Shown in pieces: positions 1 through 5,094 of a stretch of DNA of 5,610 nt. Below the pieces are notes generated by a model that did not search any database, was not told the DNA's origin, and was given only the letters and a program-made list of their open reading frames with translations. Numbering within the stretch: position 1 is the first letter of the stretch; every line of letters starts with the position of its first letter. Made by a program: the position numbers and the translations under genes. This DNA is from Candidatus Humimicrobium oleiphilum (GTDB lineage Bacteria; Actinomycetota; Humimicrobiia; Humimicrobiales; Humimicrobiaceae): positions 2,520-8,129 of the forward strand of contig DBPS01000020.1 in NCBI GenBank assembly GCA_002304935.1, written 5' to 3'.

Positions 1-137
1 CAGCGGAGCTATCGGCATTACTACAAGCTCTCGTGAACTATGGAATCTTTACTGCTGAAATAGATTTTCAAAGAACCTTTATCCAGCGACAAAAAAATCA
101 GGGACAGATACTTTTATTTTTCAATCTATATGGTTAT
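1..137. other. Non-coding left edge with a dispersed-repeat-like motif
   Basis: No recognisable gene is present downstream of the Fe-S protein stop. An open plus-strand frame (3 to about 196) resembles nothing I know and runs antisense into the Fe-S gene. The stretch 91-120 contains ATCAGGGACAGATACTTTT flanked by A- and T-runs. It is reminiscent of the short repeats that accompany REP-associated IS200-like transposases in many genomes, but only one copy is visible. No convincing terminator hairpin for the operon is found here. Confidence 0.35.
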
Positions 138-1235
138 TCAATCAATATTTCTGCTTATATATTCTGCCAGATCATATATTTTGAATCTTCCTGATTTTTT
201 CACATTCGAAAGATTGCTAAGACATAGAGGGCAGGCAGTTACAAGCACTTCTGTTTTATCATCATAGGATTCCAGCTCTTTTAAAAAACCGGCTGAAACT
301 GCTTCAGCGACATCGGGGAAAATAAGGCTTAAATGCCCGCCGCAGCATTCTGATTCTTCCCTGTTCTTAATAAGATCAAAATTGCTTTCAGAATTAATAA
401 AGCTAAGTACTTTTCTAGGACTATCATTAATTTTAAGTCCCCTGGAAAGCATACAGGGATCAAAATATTTGATATGACTGTCTGTTTTATTAATTTTAAT
501 ATCACTAATATTGTTCTCAAGAAATTCAGTATAATGAATTATCCCACAATCAAATTCATAACCATAATCTTTATAATCATTTTTAAAGCCATAACAGGAA
601 TAAGGGTCAAGGCAGATAAGAGTATCGAACTTGTATCGGCTTATCTTTTTAAAATTGTTTTCCATTAATTTTTGTGCAAGCTCTTTCATTCCCAGATCAA
701 GAGCAAGTATTCCGTCTGGGTCCTCATCATCACAGAATATAAAATTCTTATTTAAGCTGGTCAGGATTTTTATAAAACTTTCCTTAATTTCAGGGGCAAG
801 AAAATTAACATACTCTCCGGCATAAATAAAGAAATCATATTTTTTATCTTTATCAGAATTCCTTATCTCTTTTGCTTCCTTTTTCTCTCCCAGAAAATTT
901 CCATACTGAATAAAATTATCATATATCTCATAAACCCTGTCAGACGCAAGTTTTTCTTTAAAAATAAGATTTCTCGCATATCTGTTATTGCCAATGACCT
1001 TTTTATTTTCAAAAACACAGTATGTTTCGCAGCGCCTGCAGTCATTGCAGAGATAAACAGCTTCTCCCAAATCAGTATTAGCTTTGATTTTTTCCATTTC
1101 AGCCATATAAATCAGGTAATTCTTCTGTGTTTGTATTATTTTCTGATTTTTCGTTGCAATATAAGGGGCACATGAAAATTTACAGAAATTATGGCAGAAT
1201 ATACACTGTCTTTGCGATTTTTTTTCTACATCCAT
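138..1235 (-). CDS. Fe-S electron-transfer subunit with ferredoxin-like clusters and CCG domain (GlpC/GlcF/HdrD-like)
   Basis: This 365-residue soluble protein likely takes electrons from the FAD oxidase encoded just upstream and passes them to a quinone or another carrier. The N-terminal ferredoxin-like module has two cysteine sets. C11-x2-C14-x3-C18-x3-C22 has one residue more than usual between its second and third Cys. C63-x2-C66-x2-C69-x3-C73 is a classical [4Fe-4S] motif. The C-terminal CCG domain (PF02754 type) is complete: C261, then C297-C298 after 35 residues, then C335-x2-C338 after 36, the ligand set known from HdrB and related proteins. The preceding segment (about 133-215), which should be a first CCG domain, has lost its CCG signature: FIFCDDEDPDG stands where the CC pair is expected. 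No membrane helix is present. The start at 1235 is fixed by the nearby first Cys motif, but there is no clear ribosome binding site; translational coupling across the 13-nt gap is likely. The physiological acceptor is unknown. Confidence 0.88.
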   Translation of the reverse strand: MDVEKKSQRQCIFCHNFCKFSCAPYIATKNQKIIQTQKNYLIYMAEMEKIKANTDLGEAVYLCNDCRRCETYCVFENKKVIGNNRYARNLIFKEKLASDRVYEIYDNFIQYGNFLGEKKEAKEIRNSDKDKKYDFFIYAGEYVNFLAPEIKESFIKILTSLNKNFIFCDDEDPDGILALDLGMKELAQKLMENNFKKISRYKFDTLICLDPYSCYGFKNDYKDYGYEFDCGIIHYTEFLENNISDIKINKTDSHIKYFDPCMLSRGLKINDSPRKVLSFINSESNFDLIKNREESECCGGHLSLIFPDVAEAVSAGFLKELESYDDKTEVLVTACPLCLSNLSNVKKSGRFKIYDLAEYISRNID

Positions 1236-1248
1236 AATAATTTATTTG

Positions 1249-2640
1249 TCAGTTTTCTATTAATTTTCCAGGATTTATTATATTTTCAGAATCCAGACTG
1301 TCTTTAAGCTTCTTGATTATTTCAATCCCTTTGCCAAGTTCCTGCTTTAACCTGGCTCTTTTGATGATTCCTATTCCGTGATGATGGCTTATGGTAGCAT
1401 CATTTTCCAGGGCAATTCCCATTACATCATCCCAGACCTCGTAGAACTTATCTATTGCTTCTTTTTCATCTTTTGCATTAAGGTAAAAAATATTATATAC
1501 AGAAATACCTGTTGTATAAGCATGGGAAAAATGGGAAGCCAGTGTTATATTTTTCTCTTTAAAGTATTTTTCAACTTCTGTATAAAGCTTCTTGATTTTA
1601 CTCCATGAGGAAGCTAGTTCTATTGCATCAGACATTCCTCCGGGTTCTTCTTCTTTTTCCAGTATGTGTCTTGTGTCAAATCTGTTTTCAAACCAAATTT
1701 TTCCAAGCTCTCCGCCTATATCCCGGGCATGCATTTTTGAACAGATTTCCATGGCAACTGAAGCTTCTGCTTCCACTAATTCTTTTTTGCCTTCAAAACA
1801 TAAAATAAGCAGACATCCGTCATAATTAAAGCCAAGTTTTTCAAATTTCAGACGGGATTCCTCACTGTTATATAGTCTTATAACCGGAGGCTTTATGCCT
1901 GACTGCATTATTTCTCTTATCGAATCCAGGGCGCAGAAAATATCCCTGTAGATAAAGCATTGGTATTTTACTTCTTCAGGCATTTTGTAGATTTTCAGAA
2001 TCGCTTTTGTAATTACCCCGAATATACCCTCTGAACCTATAAAAAAATTATTAATATCCGGTCCGGTTGAACTTCTGGGCTTATCTCCTGTATTCAGCAA
2101 AGACCCGTCAGGCAGAACTGCTTCCAGACCGACAACATAGTTTTCTATTCCTCCATATTTAGTTGAAAACTGCCCGGTAGATCTTGTTGCAATCAGGCCG
2201 CCCACAGATGCTGAGCGGATGGATTGAGGAAAATGCCTTAGAGTATAATTTTTTTTATTTAAAAAGTCTTCCAGATTCTGGCCTATTATTCCGGACTGGA
2301 CTTCTACTGTCAGGGATTGTTCATCCAGATTGATTATCCCGCACATTCTTGACATATCAAGCGTAATGCCTCTTTCTGTAGGTATTACTCCGCCGACAAC
2401 ACCGGAACCGCCTCCATAAATAAATAGTTTTTTATTGTTTTCCCCTGCAAATTTTACGATTTTTATGACATCTCCGGTAGTTTCAGGACTTGCAACAATA
2501 TCACTTGTATAGGGAGGCAGTTTATAAAGGTCTATCCACTTGTAGCACAAAGGAGTTACATCTCTTGAAAAACAAAGCCTGTCACCGATATCAGTACTTA
2601 CTTTGTCTTTTCCAATAATCTCTGCCAGTTTTTTTTCCAA
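1249..2640 (-). CDS. FAD-linked oxidase/dehydrogenase, GlcD/AGPS-like (VAO fold)
   Basis: This flavoprotein has the vanillyl-alcohol-oxidase/PCMH fold, 463 residues from the proposed TTG start. From that start it begins with the family-typical IIGKDKVSTD segment. The frame is open back to an ATG at 2745 (498 residues), with another ATG at 2688. FAD-binding marks: SPETTGDV (51-58), the GGGSGVVGG pyrophosphate loop (76-84), SVGG (145-148), SSTGPD (190-195) and IGSEGIFGVIT (201-211). The C-terminal cap domain carries TRHILE (323-328), FSHAYTTG (371-378), SHHHGIG (418-424) and NPGK (456-459). The HHH motif is characteristic of alkyl-dihydroxyacetonephosphate synthase; lactate and glycolate dehydrogenases usually have GEHGIG there. 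The Fe-S protein gene 13 nt downstream argues for an electron-donating dehydrogenase of a 2-hydroxy acid or related substrate, not for redox-neutral ether-lipid synthesis. No signal peptide or membrane segment is seen, so it is predicted cytoplasmic. Fold and cofactor are secure; the substrate is unknown. Confidence 0.9.
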   Translation of the reverse strand: MEKKLAEIIGKDKVSTDIGDRLCFSRDVTPLCYKWIDLYKLPPYTSDIVASPETTGDVIKIVKFAGENNKKLFIYGGGSGVVGGVIPTERGITLDMSRMCGIINLDEQSLTVEVQSGIIGQNLEDFLNKKNYTLRHFPQSIRSASVGGLIATRSTGQFSTKYGGIENYVVGLEAVLPDGSLLNTGDKPRSSTGPDINNFFIGSEGIFGVITKAILKIYKMPEEVKYQCFIYRDIFCALDSIREIMQSGIKPPVIRLYNSEESRLKFEKLGFNYDGCLLILCFEGKKELVEAEASVAMEICSKMHARDIGGELGKIWFENRFDTRHILEKEEEPGGMSDAIELASSWSKIKKLYTEVEKYFKEKNITLASHFSHAYTTGISVYNIFYLNAKDEKEAIDKFYEVWDDVMGIALENDATISHHHGIGIIKRARLKQELGKGIEIIKKLKDSLDSENIINPGKLIEN

Positions 2641-2647
2641 AAAATCA

Positions 2648-2653
2648 TCCTTT
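2648..2653 (-). promoter_or_regulatory. Shine-Dalgarno sequence deciding the FAD oxidase start
   Basis: AAAGGA on the minus strand lies 7 nt before a TTG codon at 2640-2638. It is the only good ribosome binding site in this part of the frame. The in-frame ATG codons at 2745 and 2688 have none, and the ATG at 2745 abuts the T-run of a terminator-like hairpin. This favours the TTG start. Confidence 0.55.
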
Positions 2654-2673
2654 TTATATAAATAACTTAAGCA

Positions 2674-2737
2674 GGCAGATAACTTCATATATCTGGTCTT
2701 AAATCTTTTTAACAGAAAAACCTGATAAGTTACTGCC
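2674..2737 (-). repeat. Long-range inverted repeat in the 5' leader of the FAD oxidase gene
   Basis: GGCAGTAACTT (minus strand, 2737-2727) is complementary to AAGTTATCTGCC (2685-2674) apart from one bulged base, with about 41 nt between the arms. It lies between the terminator-like hairpin and the proposed TTG start. This suggests that the stretch is structured leader RNA and not coding sequence. An eleven-pair stem over this distance could arise by chance in A/T-rich DNA, so the call is tentative. Confidence 0.4.
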
Positions 2738-2745
2738 GGAAACAT

Positions 2746-2791
2746 AAAAAAAAGAACCTAACAAAACATTAAAAGTTTTGTTGGATTCTTT
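2746..2791 (-). terminator. Intrinsic-terminator-like hairpin in the leader of the FAD/Fe-S operon
   Basis: On the minus strand a 17-nt arm (AAAGAATCCAACAAAAC, 2791-2775), a 7-nt loop and a nearly complementary arm (2767-2751; one G-U pair and one C-A mismatch) are followed by T to 2746, giving an uninterrupted run of eight T. This is the shape of a Rho-independent terminator. It can end readthrough from vapC. It also lies just downstream of a promoter, so it could attenuate the FAD/Fe-S operon or define a short RNA of about 65 nt. The upstream GTTGG at 2803-2799 could pair with CCAAC of the left arm, a weak 5-bp competing stem. Confidence 0.7.
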
Positions 2792-2817
2792 ATCTCTACC
2801 AACTATATACTTTTTTT

Positions 2818-2846
2818 ATTATAGGATATCCGAATCGATTAATCAA
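2818..2846 (-). promoter_or_regulatory. Sigma-70-type promoter of the FAD/Fe-S operon
   Basis: On the minus strand TTGATT (2846-2841) and TATAAT (2823-2818) are separated by exactly 17 nt. The -10 box is a perfect consensus match and the -35 box matches at four of six positions. Transcription would start near 2811-2810, at the end of an A-run, about 65 nt before the end of the hairpin described next. It starts only about 20 nt beyond the vapC stop, giving the downstream genes their own transcription. Confidence 0.7.
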
Positions 2847-2849
2847 TTC
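2832..2849. promoter_or_regulatory. Imperfect palindrome over the -35 box: candidate operator
   Basis: The 18-bp sequence GAATYGATTAATCRATTC is symmetric except for one base pair, with the perfect core GATTAATC. It covers the -35 element of the promoter that drives the FAD/Fe-S operon, where a bound dimeric regulator would block RNA polymerase. It resembles an FNR site only superficially, since the half-sites are 2 bp apart and not 4. The regulator is unknown and no regulator gene is in the window. Confidence 0.45.
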
Positions 2850-2868
2850 TATTTTTTATTATATTTAT

Positions 2869-3273
2869 TTATACAAGCCAGTTTTCGACATGCAGGCCGT
2901 TTATGTCCCGAAAGTGCTTAATATTTCCGGTAATAAGTATAAGATTGTTCGCTATGGCAATAGAAGCTATCTGCATATCAGTATCTGATACTATTTTTCC
3001 TTTTTCTTCAAGCCCTGCTCTTATTTTTCCATATATGTAAGCCGCTTCGATGTCAAAAAAAACAACATTCACCACCCTGAGTAAAAGGTTTTCAAGATTA
3101 TAAAGATGGATATCGGGATTTCTGCTTTTAAAAGCACCATAGGCTATCTCACCGATGGTAATGGAAGATATGAACTGTTCCTCCATTTTTAAACCTGTGA
3201 TTTTGTTTAAAAATTTTTCTGACGGATTTTTCTTAAAAATATTAGTAACTGCATCAGTATCAAAAAGATACAT
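2869..3273 (-). CDS. vapC: PIN-domain toxin (VapC-type ribonuclease)
   Basis: This 134-residue PIN-domain protein is a predicted Mg2+-dependent endoribonuclease toxin that cleaves RNA (tRNA or rRNA in studied VapCs) when freed from its antitoxin. The conserved acidic set is in place: Asp5 and Asp7 in YLFDTDAV, Glu42 in TIGEIAYGA, and Asp97 and Asp99 in SDTDMQIASIA. The TGN motif with Asn117 stands where VapCs have TRN or TND. The stretch ending RAGLEEKGK and the C-terminal GLHVENW are also typical. Length is normal and no inactivating change is seen. The start lies inside the last codons of the antitoxin gene (14-nt overlap), as is standard for these operons. GGGAAGG is present upstream but is 14 nt from the ATG, too far for an ideal ribosome binding site, so translation probably depends on coupling. 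The stop is followed after only about 20 nt by the promoter of the next operon. Confidence 0.92.
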   Translation of the reverse strand: MYLFDTDAVTNIFKKNPSEKFLNKITGLKMEEQFISSITIGEIAYGAFKSRNPDIHLYNLENLLLRVVNVVFFDIEAAYIYGKIRAGLEEKGKIVSDTDMQIASIAIANNLILITGNIKHFRDINGLHVENWLV

Positions 3274-3601
3274 CTCTGTTTTTATTGCCTTCCCTTGATT
3301 TTACAGAACCTTCAATATGTTCTTTTATATCTTCAAAATCTTTCCATTTGCCAATTATGCTTTTTAAGCCTTCGGACTTCTTTATTGATTTCAGTTTTTC
3401 AAAGTCATTACAGGAGACGATTGCAGCAACTGGTTTTCCTCTTTTGGTCAGTAGTATTTTTTCATCCATAAAAGCAGCCCTTGAAACATATTCAGAAAAA
3501 TTGCTCTTGGCTTCAGCAATGGATACTGCTTTTTCATTAGTCCTGTTTATTTTATAAAAATTTTCAGGATTATTTTTTAAATCTTTTTTTAACTCTTTCA
3601 T
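3260..3601 (-). CDS. Type II antitoxin, Phd/YefM family
   Basis: This 113-residue antitoxin is predicted to bind and neutralise the toxin encoded immediately downstream and, as is usual for the family, to repress its own operon. The Phd/YefM core is clear. VSIAEAKSNFSEYV (26-39) is the DNA-binding helix region, and KILLTKRGKPVAAIVS (48-63) is the hallmark beta-hairpin followed by a dFEKL helix. The C-terminal part (about 75-113), rich in charged residues, is the expected toxin-wrapping tail. The N-terminus is unusual: about 25 mainly Lys/Asn residues precede the core, whereas family members normally begin almost directly with it. No Shine-Dalgarno sequence precedes the ATG at 3601, and there is no in-frame Met between it and the core. 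A non-canonical start inside the extension is therefore possible. It overlaps the toxin gene by 14 nt, which implies translational coupling. Confidence 0.88.
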   Translation of the reverse strand: MKELKKDLKNNPENFYKINRTNEKAVSIAEAKSNFSEYVSRAAFMDEKILLTKRGKPVAAIVSCNDFEKLKSIKKSEGLKSIIGKWKDFEDIKEHIEGSVKSREGNKNRDVSF

Positions 3602-3681
3602 AAGTAGTGCCGAAACATCTGTTTTTATTGCTTGTCAGCTTTGGTATTTCTGCCTGTACAATTAGTTTAAAAGATGATTCT

Positions 3682-3717
3682 TTTAAAAATACCGGCTTTA
3701 AAAATACTAAGGTTTTT
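3682..3717. repeat. Short A/T-rich direct repeats upstream of the antitoxin gene
   Basis: The 11-mer TTTAAAAATAC occurs at 3682-3692 and again at 3697-3707, a 15-bp period. A related inverted sequence (GGTTTTTAAA) starts at 3711. They lie between the palindrome and the antitoxin start, where an autoregulating antitoxin could bind. In such A/T-rich DNA chance is a real alternative, and no function is claimed. Confidence 0.4.
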
Positions 3718-3722
3718 AAAAA

Positions 3723-3759
3723 AATTATATAGTCATTATGTCATAATGACTATATAATT
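3723..3759. repeat. Perfect 37-bp palindrome between rhaA and the toxin-antitoxin pair (operator/promoter or bidirectional terminator)
   Basis: Two 18-nt arms, AATTATATAGTCATTATG (3723-3740) and its exact complement (3742-3759), flank a single base at 3741. Read on the minus strand the hairpin runs into seven T. Read on the plus strand it is followed after GCAA by six T. It could therefore terminate rhaA transcription, although the stem is very A/T-rich and the loop minimal. Alternatively, each strand contains TAGTCA, a 17-nt spacer and TATAAT (minus strand: 3752-3747 and 3729-3724). The same element would then be a promoter with a symmetric operator for the toxin-antitoxin operon, whose first codon is about 120 nt downstream. 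Both roles are possible; sequence alone does not decide. Confidence 0.75.
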
Positions 3760-3807
3760 GCAATTTTTTAAGGTAAAAATTTTTATGATATGGGATAGAA
3801 GTAACTC

Positions 3808-5064
3808 TTACTTTCTTTTTAGCAATACTGCTTTTTCATAAGCGATAGCTTCTTTTATCCATTCTCCATCGCCGGGAACATTGCTTTTTTCACAATACTG
3901 CTGCCAGACATCGCTATAAGGCATTGTCTTCAGGTCTTCCAGAAGGGCAAGCCTTGCAAAATAATTATTGTCTTCTTCGTATTCCTTTAAAATCTCAAAA
4001 GGCTCGAGCATTGCTATAAGAAGAGCTTTCTGGGCAGCCCTGGCGCCAAGTGCAAGAGCACCTACCCTGTTCATGGTAGCATCAAAATAATCCGTCCCTA
4101 TATGGACTTTATCAAAAGCATCTGCCCTTACTATCTCCTGCATTACTGCAACAAGCTCGTCAGTAAGCACTGTTACATGGTCGCTGTCCCAGTGCAGGCC
4201 TCTTGAAAGGTGCAGGACAATATCTTCCAGAAAAGGAAGGGTGGAGGATATTTTATTTGAAACTTCTTCCGTGGGATGAAAATGTCCCGTATCAAATGTA
4301 AATCCGAGATTGTTTTTAACTGCATAAGAAATATAGAATTCAAGCGAACCGGTATTGTAAAACTCAAAACCTATTCCAAAAAGCTTGCATTCAAGGGTAT
4401 CAATAAGATTCTTCTTTGGATATCTTATTGCATAGATCTCGTCAAGAGCTTCCTTAAGTATCATCCTATGGTCAAATCTTGATGGCGTGACATCTTTGGA
4501 ACCATCCGGAATCCAGAAATTGCAGATTGAAGCCCATTTAAGGCTTTTGCCGATAAAATTAGCAATTTCCCTGTTTATTTTTTCATATTCTATCCAGAAT
4601 TCTCTTACTGCCTTGTCTTTGGAAGCAATAGTATATCCCTCCCTGACATTTTCATGCGAGTAAAAAGCAGGACTTAAGTCAATACCGACTTTGTTCTCTT
4701 TTGCCCAGTCAATCCATGAGGTAAAATGTTCTTTTGACATATCATTTCTGTTTTTAAGCCTGCCTTTATAATCTCCTTCCGTCGACTGTATGCTTATCTT
4801 TTTTTTGTTTCCAGGAACAAGTGACAAAACCTTTTCCAGGTCTTCCCAGTATTGTTCAATACTGGCTGCTCTTCCAGGATAATTTCCTATGGACATTATT
4901 CCCCCGCTAGGTTTTGAAAAAACATCTGACTCAAACCCGATGACATCATCAAGCTGCCAGGAATGAATCGATAGTGGTATTTCGCTGATTTTTTCAATGA
5001 CTTTGTCAGTATCAATGCCGAATTCACCATATTTTTGTCTGGCAGATATATAGTTATTATTCAT
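3808..5064 (-). CDS. rhaA: L-rhamnose isomerase
   Basis: This cytoplasmic, metal-dependent (Mn2+) TIM-barrel aldose-ketose isomerase converts L-rhamnose to L-rhamnulose, the first step of the phosphorylating rhamnose pathway. At 418 residues it is essentially the same length as E. coli RhaA (419) and aligns with it end to end from memory. Shared segments include SIHSWQLDDVIGFE (32-45), IGNYPG (59-64), a WIPDGSKDVT stretch (184-193), KLFGIG (227-232), FDTGHFHPTEE (257-267), LHWDSDHV (290-297) and HIGTDYFDATMNR (321-333). The expected metal and substrate ligands are present: Glu234, Asp258, His261, Asp293, Asp295 and Asp325. No frameshift or missing key residue is seen. Its 5' neighbour is an RmlD-like reductase 30 nt away. 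On the 3' side a 206-nt gap with a palindrome separates it from the toxin-antitoxin pair. The rhamnulokinase and aldolase partners are not in this window. RhaI-type isomerases are more divergent, so the RhaA assignment is confident. Confidence 0.96.
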   Translation of the reverse strand: MNNNYISARQKYGEFGIDTDKVIEKISEIPLSIHSWQLDDVIGFESDVFSKPSGGIMSIGNYPGRAASIEQYWEDLEKVLSLVPGNKKKISIQSTEGDYKGRLKNRNDMSKEHFTSWIDWAKENKVGIDLSPAFYSHENVREGYTIASKDKAVREFWIEYEKINREIANFIGKSLKWASICNFWIPDGSKDVTPSRFDHRMILKEALDEIYAIRYPKKNLIDTLECKLFGIGFEFYNTGSLEFYISYAVKNNLGFTFDTGHFHPTEEVSNKISSTLPFLEDIVLHLSRGLHWDSDHVTVLTDELVAVMQEIVRADAFDKVHIGTDYFDATMNRVGALALGARAAQKALLIAMLEPFEILKEYEEDNNYFARLALLEDLKTMPYSDVWQQYCEKSNVPGDGEWIKEAIAYEKAVLLKRK

Positions 5065-5078
5065 TTTCCCTAACCTTT
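5065..5078 (-). promoter_or_regulatory. Ribosome binding site of rhaA
   Basis: The 30-nt gap between the upstream reductase gene and rhaA contains AAAGG ending 9 nt before the ATG at 5064, with a second purine patch (AGGG) closer in. This supports the ATG at 5064 as the rhaA start. The start also matches the usual N-terminal length of the RhaA family. No terminator or promoter is visible in the gap. Confidence 0.6.
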
Positions 5079-5094
5079 AAATTATTTTAAATTC

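Noticed and set aside
474..825. Plus-strand frames opposite the Fe-S protein gene, with hydrophobic translations
   Set aside because: Hydrophobic runs arise from the antisense of Lys/Asn/Asp-rich codons. There is no start signal, and the sense gene is certain.
1378..1825. Several plus-strand frames opposite the FAD oxidase gene
   Set aside because: They are antisense to conserved FAD-oxidase sequence, overlap each other in different frames and have low-complexity translations.
2746..2811. T-box or known metabolite riboswitch in the short leader
   Set aside because: The segment from the predicted start to the hairpin end is only about 65 nt and shows no T-box sequence or other motif I recognise.
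2832..2849. FNR/CRP-type binding site over the promoter
   Set aside because: The half-sites are 2 bp apart where FNR sites have 4, so the palindrome is kept only as an unassigned operator.
3285..3557. Plus-strand open frame of 90 codons opposite the antitoxin gene
   Set aside because: It is fully antisense to a recognisable Phd/YefM gene, has no family resemblance and no ribosome binding site. It is a shadow of the coding strand.
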